Shown one piece after another: positions 8,409-15,008 of a stretch of DNA of 41,797 nt. Source of the DNA: Bacteroidales bacterium (GTDB lineage: Bacteria; Bacteroidota; Bacteroidia; Bacteroidales; UBA932); assembly GCA_004552965.1 (NCBI GenBank), contig SFMU01000013.1, positions 1 to 41,797 on the forward strand, in the 5' to 3' direction. Within the stretch, counting starts at the first letter, position 1. Each line of letters opens with the position of its first letter. The notes under the pieces are model-generated. The model was not told where the DNA came from. It was given only the letters and a program-made list of their open reading frames with translations, and did not search any database. The position numbers were made by a program, and so were the translations under genes.

Positions 8409-9614
8409 ATGTCAAAGCCTCAGATATCCACCAGGGCCGAACTGATGCCTTCATCTCCGATCAGGAAACTTTTCCCTCTTGCCGAAGCTGCAGAGCAGAG
8501 AGGCATCAAGATTTACAAGCTGAACATCGGCCAGCCTGACCTTCCTTCCCCTGAAGAAGGCCTGGAAGCGCTTAAGCATGTAACCAGAAAGGTCCTCGAA
8601 TATTCCCCTAGCGACGGCTTCCGCTCCCTTAGGGAGAAACTCGTTGCCTACTATGACCAGTATCAGATCAAGGTCTCCGCGGATGACATCATCATTACCA
8701 CAGGAGGCTCGGAAGCCGTTCTTTTCGCTTTCCTGGCCTGCCTGAATCCCGGTGACGAGATAATAGTGCCTGAGCCTGCCTATGCCAACTACATGGCATT
8801 CGCAATCTCTGCTGGGGCAGTCATCAAGCCGATTGTTTCCACGATCGATGACGGCTTCGCCCTTCCTCCGATAGATGACCTTGAGAAGCTCATCACTCCT
8901 CGCACAAAGGGAATTCTCATCTGCAATCCGAACAACCCTACCGGCTACCTCTACACAAGGAAGGAGATGAACCGGATCCGTGATCTGGTCGCCAAGTACA
9001 ATCTCTTCCTCTTTTCAGATGAGGTCTACAGGGAGTTCATCTACACCGGTTCTCCTTACATTTCTGCCTGTCATCTCGAAGGCATCGAGAACAACGTCGT
9101 GCTGATCGATTCCGTCTCGAAGAGGTACTCGGAGTGCGGAATCCGTATCGGCGCTCTCATCACGAAGAATGAGGAGCTTCGGAAGGCTGTCATGAAATTC
9201 TGTCAGGCACGTCTGAGTCCTCCACTGCTGGGCCAGATAGTCGCCGAGGCTTCGATCGATGCTCCGCGAAGCTATTCCATGAGGACCTATGAGGAGTACA
9301 TCGAAAGACGCAATTGCCTGATCGATGGCCTTAACAAGATCAAGGGGGTCTATTCTCCGATTCCGATGGGTGCCTTCTACACCGTGGCCCGTCTGCCGAT
9401 CGATGACTGTGACCGGTTCTGCGAATGGTGCCTGACCGATTTCTCCTACGAAGGTCAGACAATCCTGATGTCTCCGGCCACAGGTTTCTATTCGGATCCT
9501 GCGCTCGGCCGCAATGAGGTGCGAATCGCCTATGCCCTCAAAAAGGAAGACCTTAAGAAGGCTCTCGAGGTCCTTGCATATGCCCTGGAGGCTTATCCTG
9601 GCAGAACCGAGTAG
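8409..9614 (+). CDS. Pyridoxal-phosphate-dependent aminotransferase, class I/II
   Basis: Fold-type I PLP enzyme of 401 residues, of the aspartate or aromatic aminotransferase group. Visible motifs are NIGQPDLPSP near the N-terminus, TTGGSEAVLFAF (phosphate-binding), ICNPNNPTGYL with the Asn that contacts PLP, FSDEVYREF, and DSVSKRYSECGIRIG, in which Lys238 is the expected Schiff-base lysine. A conserved Arg near the C-terminus (NEVRIAYAL) would bind the substrate carboxylate. Amino-acid specificity cannot be read from sequence. It begins eight bases after the HprK-like gene, so it is likely in the same operon, although a functional link is only inferred. Its last 22 bases overlap the 3' end of the minus-strand flavoprotein gene. 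Confidence 0.88.
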   Translation: MSKPQISTRAELMPSSPIRKLFPLAEAAEQRGIKIYKLNIGQPDLPSPEEGLEALKHVTRKVLEYSPSDGFRSLREKLVAYYDQYQIKVSADDIIITTGGSEAVLFAFLACLNPGDEIIVPEPAYANYMAFAISAGAVIKPIVSTIDDGFALPPIDDLEKLITPRTKGILICNPNNPTGYLYTRKEMNRIRDLVAKYNLFLFSDEVYREFIYTGSPYISACHLEGIENNVVLIDSVSKRYSECGIRIGALITKNEELRKAVMKFCQARLSPPLLGQIVAEASIDAPRSYSMRTYEEYIERRNCLIDGLNKIKGVYSPIPMGAFYTVARLPIDDCDRFCEWCLTDFSYEGQTILMSPATGFYSDPALGRNEVRIAYALKKEDLKKALEVLAYALEAYPGRTE

Positions 9615-10837
9615 TCTTTTGCCTTTGCCTCTATCGCTCCGGCGACAGTGTATCCCATAGTCCAGGCTGCCTGGAGATTGAACCCTCCTGTGATGGCATC
9701 GACATCAGTGACCTCTCCCGCGAAATAGAGTCCGGGAGAGGTTTTCGTCTCCAGGGTCGAAGGGTTGAGGTTCTGAAGCGCTATCCCGCCACAGGTGACG
9801 AACTCCTCTTTGAAGCGGCTTTTCCCCGTGACTTCATATTCGTCATTCAGAAGGGTGTTGACCAGCCTGTTGAGCCCTTTTGTGCCGAGTTCATTCCAGC
9901 GAAGGTCTTCGCGCGCGCCGGCTTTTCTGAGAATATGTCCCCAGAGTCTGACCGGAATGGTGTCCGGATGAGTATTCGAAATCTTTTTGTGTGACTGCGA
10001 GCTGGCAATGGTGTCCAGCATGGGGCGCAGTTCCTGTTCCTTCATCCCGGTCCAGTTGACCAACAGCCGGCCTTTCCAGGCTTTTTCTGCTAGATGCCGG
10101 GCGGCATGGGAGGAGAGCTTCAGGATTGCCGGACCGCTCAGACCCCAGTGTGTTATCAGCAGGGGACCCTTGCCTGAGAAGCCGGTCCCGGCGAAGGTGA
10201 CAGAGGCTTCTTCGACTACCGTCCCCATCAGGGCGGTCAGCTCCCGGTCTGAGATGTTGAATGAGAACAGGGACGGGACAGGCGGGACGATCTCGAGCCC
10301 GAGAGCCTCCAGCATATTCTGTGAGGACTTCGACTGGCAGCCTCCTGTCGCGACAACCGCAATGTCGGCGAATGCGTCCGGCTTGTCCTCGAAAGAGAGT
10401 ACATAGCCTTGAGTCTCCTTTCGCCGGACCGTGGTGACTTTGTGGCCGGTGTGGATCCGTACCCCTTCCTGACGCATCCTCAGGCACAGCATATTCACAA
10501 TCTCCATCGCGTCCTGCGATGCGGGGAAGTAGCAATGGTCTTCCTGGAGGACGAATCTTATTCCTTCATCCTCGAACCAGCGCAGGGTCTCTGCGTGGCC
10601 GAAGTTCCTGAAGAGCCTTTTCATGAGTTTCTCTCCTCTTGGATAGGCTTCGCCAAGGGAGCGGATGCCTTCGAATGAGTTGGTCAGGTTGCATCTTCCG
10701 CCCCCTGTTATCGCAACCTTCGCAAGGGGTCTTTTCCCGGCCTCATAGACGTCGACTTCAGCCGAAGGGATTCTTCTCTTCAGCTCTATTGCGCAGATGC
10801 TCCCTGCCGCTCCTGCTCCGATGATCGCAATTTTCAT
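9593..10837 (-). CDS. FAD-dependent oxidoreductase of the HI0933/YhiN (BaiN-like) family
   Basis: Protein of 414 residues that starts with the dinucleotide-binding motif IGAGAAGSICAIEL and continues with VAITGGGRCNLTN, the signature of the HI0933-like flavoproteins. The C-terminus carries GLYFAGEVTDVDAITGGFN, the second FAD-contact region. Family members are variously annotated as aminoacetone oxidase or as bile-acid-type enoyl reductase (BaiN); the physiological substrate here is not predictable. It is transcribed from a promoter at 10860-10867 that lies back to back with that of the phosphatase gene. Its 3' end overlaps the aminotransferase 3' end by 22 bases on the opposite strand. Confidence 0.88.
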   Translation of the reverse strand: MKIAIIGAGAAGSICAIELKRRIPSAEVDVYEAGKRPLAKVAITGGGRCNLTNSFEGIRSLGEAYPRGEKLMKRLFRNFGHAETLRWFEDEGIRFVLQEDHCYFPASQDAMEIVNMLCLRMRQEGVRIHTGHKVTTVRRKETQGYVLSFEDKPDAFADIAVVATGGCQSKSSQNMLEALGLEIVPPVPSLFSFNISDRELTALMGTVVEEASVTFAGTGFSGKGPLLITHWGLSGPAILKLSSHAARHLAEKAWKGRLLVNWTGMKEQELRPMLDTIASSQSHKKISNTHPDTIPVRLWGHILRKAGAREDLRWNELGTKGLNRLVNTLLNDEYEVTGKSRFKEEFVTCGGIALQNLNPSTLETKTSPGLYFAGEVTDVDAITGGFNLQAAWTMGYTVAGAIEAKAKDYSVLPG

Positions 10838-10859
10838 GTATTCCGGGGTGTTGCAACTG

Positions 10860-10867
10860 CAAAGATA
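10860..10867 (-). promoter_or_regulatory. -7 box of the flavoprotein gene
   Basis: TATCTTTG on the minus strand matches TAnnTTTG. Predicted start is near 10853, about 16 bases before the ATG at 10837. It forms an inverted repeat with the plus-strand box at 10882-10889. Confidence 0.7.
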
Positions 10868-10881
10868 GTCAGAATATTCCG

Positions 10882-10889
10882 TATCTTTG
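10882..10889 (+). promoter_or_regulatory. -7 box of the phosphatase gene
   Basis: TATCTTTG on the plus strand matches TAnnTTTG. Predicted start is near 10896, which places an upstream in-frame start at 10887 outside the transcript and supports the ATG at 10941. Confidence 0.7.
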
Positions 10890-10940
10890 TCCCGTCTTGC
10901 ATGTCAGGCATTTCTCAGGAACCAAACAACCAGGATCAGG

Positions 10941-11417
10941 ATGTACAGTATCATCTTCGTCTGCCACGGCAACATCTGCCGGAGTCCGATGGCGGAATTC
11001 ATAATGAAGGACCTTGTCAGGAAAGCAGGTCTTGAAGGCAGAATATTCATTGACTCCGCTGCTGTCTCTTATGAAGAGCAGGGCAATGGAATATACCATC
11101 CTGCGAAGTTGACTCTCTCTTCGCACAATGTGCCGTTCTCCGAGCATTACGCGCATCGGATCGATGATGCGGAGGCTTCCCGCTTCGACCTTGTCGTCAT
11201 CATGGATTCATCCAACCGCAGGCTGATTTCGCGTCTGTTGAGCCCTGAGAACATGAAGAAAGTCCACATGATGATGGAATATGCCGGCGAGCCCTCTGTT
11301 CGCGATGTCTCAGATCCCTGGTACTCCGGCAATTTCGAGAAGACCTTCTCCGATCTCCTTGCCGGCTGCAAAGGCCTTCTTTCCAGGATCATTTCTGATT
11401 CTCTCCTGGACAAGTGA
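10941..11417 (+). CDS. Low-molecular-weight protein-tyrosine phosphatase
   Basis: Protein of 158 residues beginning MYSIIFVCHGNICRSPMAEF. It contains the catalytic loop C-x5-R-S (Cys8 nucleophile, Arg14, Ser15) and, near residue 120, DPWYSGNFEKTF, whose Asp is the general acid. This is the complete LMW-PTP architecture. Such enzymes dephosphorylate phosphotyrosine on bacterial tyrosine kinases or related substrates. Frame extension to 10887 is open but lies upstream of the predicted transcript start, and the family begins at the MYSI strand, so 10941 was chosen. No tyrosine kinase or capsule gene is adjacent. Confidence 0.92.
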   Translation: MYSIIFVCHGNICRSPMAEFIMKDLVRKAGLEGRIFIDSAAVSYEEQGNGIYHPAKLTLSSHNVPFSEHYAHRIDDAEASRFDLVVIMDSSNRRLISRLLSPENMKKVHMMMEYAGEPSVRDVSDPWYSGNFEKTFSDLLAGCKGLLSRIISDSLLDK

Positions 11418-11536
11418 CCGTACAGCCCCTTGTCTGTCTTTCCATGCTTCGTATCGTGAGCCTTCCTCGCAATCAAACATAACCTTCTAGCGAGTCCGAA
11501 AGGGAGTGGCTTTCGGAGGGACTGGTGAAAATGAGA

Positions 11537-11573
11537 GAATGACCTCAGAGCCGATCGGACTCTGGGGTCATTC
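11537..11573. terminator. Hairpin between convergent genes, probable bidirectional terminator
   Basis: A 14-bp stem with one G-U pair (11537-11550 with 11560-11573) and a nine-base loop. On the minus strand it is followed by TCTCATTTTC, which fits the end of pckA; on the plus strand CTTTCAG follows. A smaller hairpin with CCGAAAG/CTTTCGG arms lies just left, near 11490-11515. The rest of 11418-11621 shows nothing else recognisable. Confidence 0.65.
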
Positions 11574-11621
11574 CTTTCAGTGAAGTGAAGTATTTCTTAC
11601 TTTGATGTGAGATACTTGGGA

Positions 11622-13226
11622 CTAGAGCTGAGGACCAGCCTTGACAAGAGCCTTTCCGGCCTTGTTGCCTTCGTATTTCTTGAAGTTCTTGATGAAACGG
11701 CCTGCGAGGTCGACAGCCTTTGTCTCCCATTCTGAAGGATTGGCGTAGGTGTCGCGTGGGTCGAGAATTCCGGTGTCAACACCCTCGAGAACTGTAGGAA
11801 CACAGAAATCGAAGTAAGGAATCTGCTTGGTAGGAGCCTTGTCGATTGAACCGTTGAGGATGGCATCGATGATACCGCGGGTGTCGCGGATGGAGATGCG
11901 CTTTCCGGTACCGTTCCAGCCGGTGTTGACCAGGTAAGCCTTTGCACCGCTCTTCTTCATCTTCTTCACGAGTTCCTCAGCATACTTTGTAGGGTGAAGC
12001 TCAAGGAATGCCTGTCCGAAGCAAGCCGAGAAGGTAGGGGTAGGCTCGGTGATACCGCGCTCTGTACCTGCAAGCTTGGCAGTGAAGCCTGAGAGGAAGT
12101 AGTACTTGGTCTGCTCAGGAGTAAGGATCGAGACAGGAGGAAGAACACCGAATGCGTCAGCTGAGAGGAAGATGACCTGCTTTGCTGCCGGGCCCTGTGA
12201 CTTAGGACGTACGATGTTGTTGATGTGATAGATAGGGTAGGAAACGCGGGTGTTCTCGGTAACGCTCTTGTCGTTGAAGTCGATTTTGCCTTCTGCATCT
12301 ACGGTGACGTTCTCGAGGAGGGCGTCGCGACGGATTGCATTGTAGATGTCCGGTTCAGACTCCTTGTCGAGCTTGATGACCTTTGCGTAGCAGCCGCCTT
12401 CGAAGTTGAAGATACCCTTGTTGTCCCAGCCGTGCTCGTCGTCACCGATGAGGAGACGCTTAGGGTCGGTTGAAAGGGTGGTCTTGCCGGTTCCGGAGAG
12501 ACCGAAGAAGATGGCGGTGTTCTCACCGTTCATGTCAGTGTTGGCTGAGCAGTGCATCGAAGCGATGCCCTTGAGAGGGAGATAGTAGTTCATCATTGAG
12601 AACATACCCTTCTTCATCTCACCGCCGTACCAGGTGTTGAGGATGACCTGCTCCTTTGATGTTACGTTGAAAGCGACGCAGGTCTCTGAGTTAAGACCGA
12701 GCTCCTTATAGTTGTCGACCTTTGCCTTTGCTGCGCAGTAAACTACGAAATCAGGCTCCTGATCGAACTCCTCCTGGTTCTGAGGACGGATGAACATGTT
12801 GGTGACGAAGTGGGCCTGCCATGCGACCTCCATGATGAAGCGAACCTTCATTCTGGTGTCCTTGTGGGTGCCGCAGAAACCGTCGACTACGAAAAGACGC
12901 TTGCCGGAGAGCTGCTTCTGTGCAAGTTTCCTGACAATCTTCCAGTTCTTCTCTGAAAGAGGGTGGTTGTCATTCTTGTACTCGTCGGATGTCCACCATA
13001 CGGTGTCCTTCGAGTTCTTGTCCATGACAATGTACTTGTCCTTAGGGGAACGTCCGGTGTAGATACCGGTCATTACATTGACGGCACCGAGTTCGGTCAC
13101 CTTACCTTTCTCGTAACCCTCGAGTCCCGGTTTGGTCTCTTCATTGTAGAGAACCTCGTAAGATGGGTTGTAAAGAACTTCCTTGACGTTCTTTATACCA
13201 TATTTGCTCAAATCCATCTTTGGCAT
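11622..13226 (-). CDS. pckA: Phosphoenolpyruvate carboxykinase (ATP)
   Basis: Interconverts oxaloacetate and PEP with ATP/ADP. In Bacteroidales it commonly runs in the carboxylating direction, feeding the succinate branch of fermentation. The 534-residue protein has the ATP-type family features: TGRSPKDKYIV near residue 57, the kinase-1a P-loop GLSGTGKTTLS at about 239-249, the metal-binding IGDDEHGW segment, and the FLSADAFGVLPPVS stretch. Length is typical. The start MPKMDL has a possible internal ATG three codons later. A roughly 600-base AT-rich gap lies upstream, and I found no clear TAnnTTTG box close to the start on this strand, so the leader may be long or the promoter divergent. Confidence 0.96.
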   Translation of the reverse strand: MPKMDLSKYGIKNVKEVLYNPSYEVLYNEETKPGLEGYEKGKVTELGAVNVMTGIYTGRSPKDKYIVMDKNSKDTVWWTSDEYKNDNHPLSEKNWKIVRKLAQKQLSGKRLFVVDGFCGTHKDTRMKVRFIMEVAWQAHFVTNMFIRPQNQEEFDQEPDFVVYCAAKAKVDNYKELGLNSETCVAFNVTSKEQVILNTWYGGEMKKGMFSMMNYYLPLKGIASMHCSANTDMNGENTAIFFGLSGTGKTTLSTDPKRLLIGDDEHGWDNKGIFNFEGGCYAKVIKLDKESEPDIYNAIRRDALLENVTVDAEGKIDFNDKSVTENTRVSYPIYHINNIVRPKSQGPAAKQVIFLSADAFGVLPPVSILTPEQTKYYFLSGFTAKLAGTERGITEPTPTFSACFGQAFLELHPTKYAEELVKKMKKSGAKAYLVNTGWNGTGKRISIRDTRGIIDAILNGSIDKAPTKQIPYFDFCVPTVLEGVDTGILDPRDTYANPSEWETKAVDLAGRFIKNFKKYEGNKAGKALVKAGPQL

Positions 13227-13252
13227 AATACTGAATTTGTTTTATATGTTTG
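13219..13252 (+). promoter_or_regulatory. Possible plus-strand promoter facing into the gap
   Basis: TTTG at 13219-13222 and TATGTTTG at 13245-13252 (a full TAnnTTTG match) are separated by 22 bases, slightly longer than usual. It lies at the very start of pckA, facing away from it. It would drive a transcript through the gene-free gap toward the terminator at 13711-13756. Confidence 0.35.
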
Positions 13253-13710
13253 ACTAATACTATTAATCAGGTAATATCCTTGTCTGAAGCTCAGTTCAAA
13301 CTCCGCAAATTTCGGAAAAAAACTCGTATATCTCAATATTGAGGTCGAATTATCTGCTTGTTATTTCCGCAATCGGTGCCGATATCGCTCCTGTGCACAG
13401 ATTGCGACTGCAAACATTGAGCCAATCTGCTCTAACTTGTTGAAATAAAACGATTTGAGTGAAAAATTCGGATTATCGGGAAATTTTGGCCTGGCGATCG
13501 GCAGAATCCTGTGTCAATCACTTGAAATTTTGCTTTTTTTAATGGTTATTTTTGATTTTTTATGTAGTGCCGGATGAGTTTGGCACGAAAAATGAATTAG
13601 ATAAAGGCGAATTGGTTAGTTATTTGGGTTTTATCAAAAAGAATACTGAACTGACTATGAAGTAACTTCAATTTCTACGTTTATTCATAATTAGGTTTGT
13701 ATTAAGTGTG

Positions 13711-13756
13711 GCGGCCGGCGCAAGTGATTGTCCCGGCCGTATTTTTTGTTTTTTTT
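13711..13756 (+). terminator. Intrinsic terminator with no plus-strand gene upstream
   Basis: CGGCCGG (13712-13718) pairs with CCGGCCG (13733-13739), followed immediately by a tract of about 14 T in 17 bases. This is the textbook terminator shape on the plus strand. The nearest genes on either side are on the minus strand, so it must end some other transcript. Confidence 0.75.
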
Positions 13757-13770
13757 GAAGATTGACTGCA

Positions 13771-13815
13771 CAGAAAGCGGGTGGCCATGGATCGGAATCC
13801 GGCCACCCGCTTCTG
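13771..13815 (-). terminator. Stem-loop after the lipoprotein gene
   Basis: GCGGGTGGCC (13777-13786) pairs perfectly with GGCCACCCGC (13801-13810), extended by CAGAA/TTCTG (13771-13775 with 13811-13815) across one bulge. It lies 20 bases beyond the stop of the minus-strand lipoprotein gene. No U-tract follows on the minus strand, so it may stabilise the 3' end rather than terminate efficiently. Confidence 0.5.
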
Positions 13816-13834
13816 CATATTCCTGTTTCCTGAC

Positions 13835-14848
13835 CTATTCTTCCTTCGTCAGGCTGTCGTGGATTTCAGTGAAGGTCTGGCGTATCTCCTCGATGGTGCC
13901 GATGGTCAGATATGCCTTGTAGTTCAGCTCGAATCCCGGCTTGATGTGGAGATTCCTGATCGGGGCGAAGTATGAACATGAACCGGCAGTCGCACCGCCC
14001 GGCCCTGTGCCTGCAGTGTAGTAGACGGCAGTGTCGGTGCCAGGTGTGTAAAGTCCTATGCCGTAATATTTATTGTTGACATAGGCGCACCATTCCTCGC
14101 TCTGGGTCGAGGCCTTGTTCGGGTTGGAGATGCCCTCGAGTATGGCAGGAATGGTGATAGTCAGCTTGTCTCCGGTCCATGGAGCATCTCCGGTGTATCT
14201 TGCGAATTTTCCCAGATCCCAGTCGCAGAACATTGCCGGGACTTCCTGGCTGCGTTTTCCGAGATCCTTGTCTCCGGAGTATTTGAAAGTGAAGTCAAGG
14301 ATGGCGTATCTGTCCTTCAGGGTGATGAATTCTGTCATCTCGCAGTCTTCGGCAAGTACGCACGGACCGCCTTCGGTCGAACGTCCCCACTGCATCGGAG
14401 TCGTGACCACCAGGATCGTGCTGTCTGTCATCTTGGACTTCTTCACTTTTGCGCTCTGTCCGTCGGAACCTCCTCCCTGGATCGGATTCCATGTCCATTT
14501 GTTGTTGGACCACCAGTAGGAGTTGCCGTCGTTGCCATAGTATGACTGCTGGATAAAACGGCCTTCATCAGCATGATTGAGCCTGTTCACTTTGTATTTG
14601 CGGGTAGAGAAGTGGAATATGCCGCCACCTCTTCCGAGGTCGACTCCGATCTGGACGTAGTCGTTGGCGATGTAGGCATAACGGTCGTCAGTCATGTCCT
14701 TTTCCCTCCATGGAGTCCTGTTGACCTTATGGGGCTTCTGGACCGATGGAGTCTGTGTCGGCACTTTTTGCGTTTCTTTTGTTTCACAGCCTGCGGACAG
14801 CATAATTGTCAGCAGACCGAGTGTCATGATTGCTGAATATCTTTTCAT
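13835..14848 (-). CDS. Secreted lipoprotein of unknown function, possibly carbohydrate-active
   Basis: Protein of 337 residues with a type II signal peptide (lipobox LSAGC, Cys about residue 20) followed by a Thr/Gln/Pro-rich spacer, so it is an anchored lipoprotein. The mature part has short motifs GRGGGIFHFST, HADEGRFIQQSYYG and WTWNPIQGG that recall uncharacterised secreted proteins with a mutarotase-like beta-sandwich, but I cannot assign a family with certainty. Many aromatic residues would suit sugar binding. A minus-strand -7 box lies at 14865-14872. The gene diverges from the GH28-like gene, and the shared intergenic region suggests, but does not prove, a common role. Confidence 0.65.
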   Translation of the reverse strand: MKRYSAIMTLGLLTIMLSAGCETKETQKVPTQTPSVQKPHKVNRTPWREKDMTDDRYAYIANDYVQIGVDLGRGGGIFHFSTRKYKVNRLNHADEGRFIQQSYYGNDGNSYWWSNNKWTWNPIQGGGSDGQSAKVKKSKMTDSTILVVTTPMQWGRSTEGGPCVLAEDCEMTEFITLKDRYAILDFTFKYSGDKDLGKRSQEVPAMFCDWDLGKFARYTGDAPWTGDKLTITIPAILEGISNPNKASTQSEEWCAYVNNKYYGIGLYTPGTDTAVYYTAGTGPGGATAGSCSYFAPIRNLHIKPGFELNYKAYLTIGTIEEIRQTFTEIHDSLTKEE

Positions 14849-14864
14849 GCGTGAGGTATTTTTT

Positions 14865-14872
14865 CAAATATA
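14865..14872 (-). promoter_or_regulatory. -7 box of the lipoprotein gene
   Basis: TATATTTG on the minus strand fits TAnnTTTG. Predicted start is near 14858, giving a leader of only about ten bases. No clear -33 TTTG was found at the right spacing. Confidence 0.5.
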
Positions 14873-14895
14873 ATAAGAATTGAAGATATTTTGCG

Positions 14896-14903
14896 TAAAT
14901 TTG
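14896..14903 (+). promoter_or_regulatory. Possible -7 box for the GH28-like gene
   Basis: TAAATTTG fits TAnnTTTG about 110 bases before the ATG at 15009. No convincing -33 element lies 19-20 bases upstream, so this is tentative. Confidence 0.4.
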
Positions 14904-15008
14904 GATGTATTGAGTGATTAATGCTTCTCATTGGTTTCTAAATCGTGAAACTTGAGCATATTCTTCACTTTGTCCGATTGACGATACACTGAAACCATAT
15001 AACACCTG

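Larger units (their letters stand above)
13227..13834. other. 608-base AT-rich intergenic region without a protein gene
   Basis: No open frame longer than a dozen codons looks real here. Visible structures are a 12-bp palindrome CTCAATATTGAG (13332-13343); a stem CGCAATC/GATTGCG (13368-13374 with 13400-13406); a second plus-strand TAGGTTTG box at 13692-13699; a strong plus-strand terminator (13711-13756); and a long hairpin at 13771-13815. Composition is clearly more AT-rich than the flanking genes. It holds at least the pckA leader and may hold a non-coding RNA. Confidence 0.6.

Noticed and set aside
10887..10940. N-terminal extension of the low-molecular-weight phosphatase
   Set aside because: It would start inside the predicted -7 box and upstream of the transcript start; the family begins at the MYSI strand.
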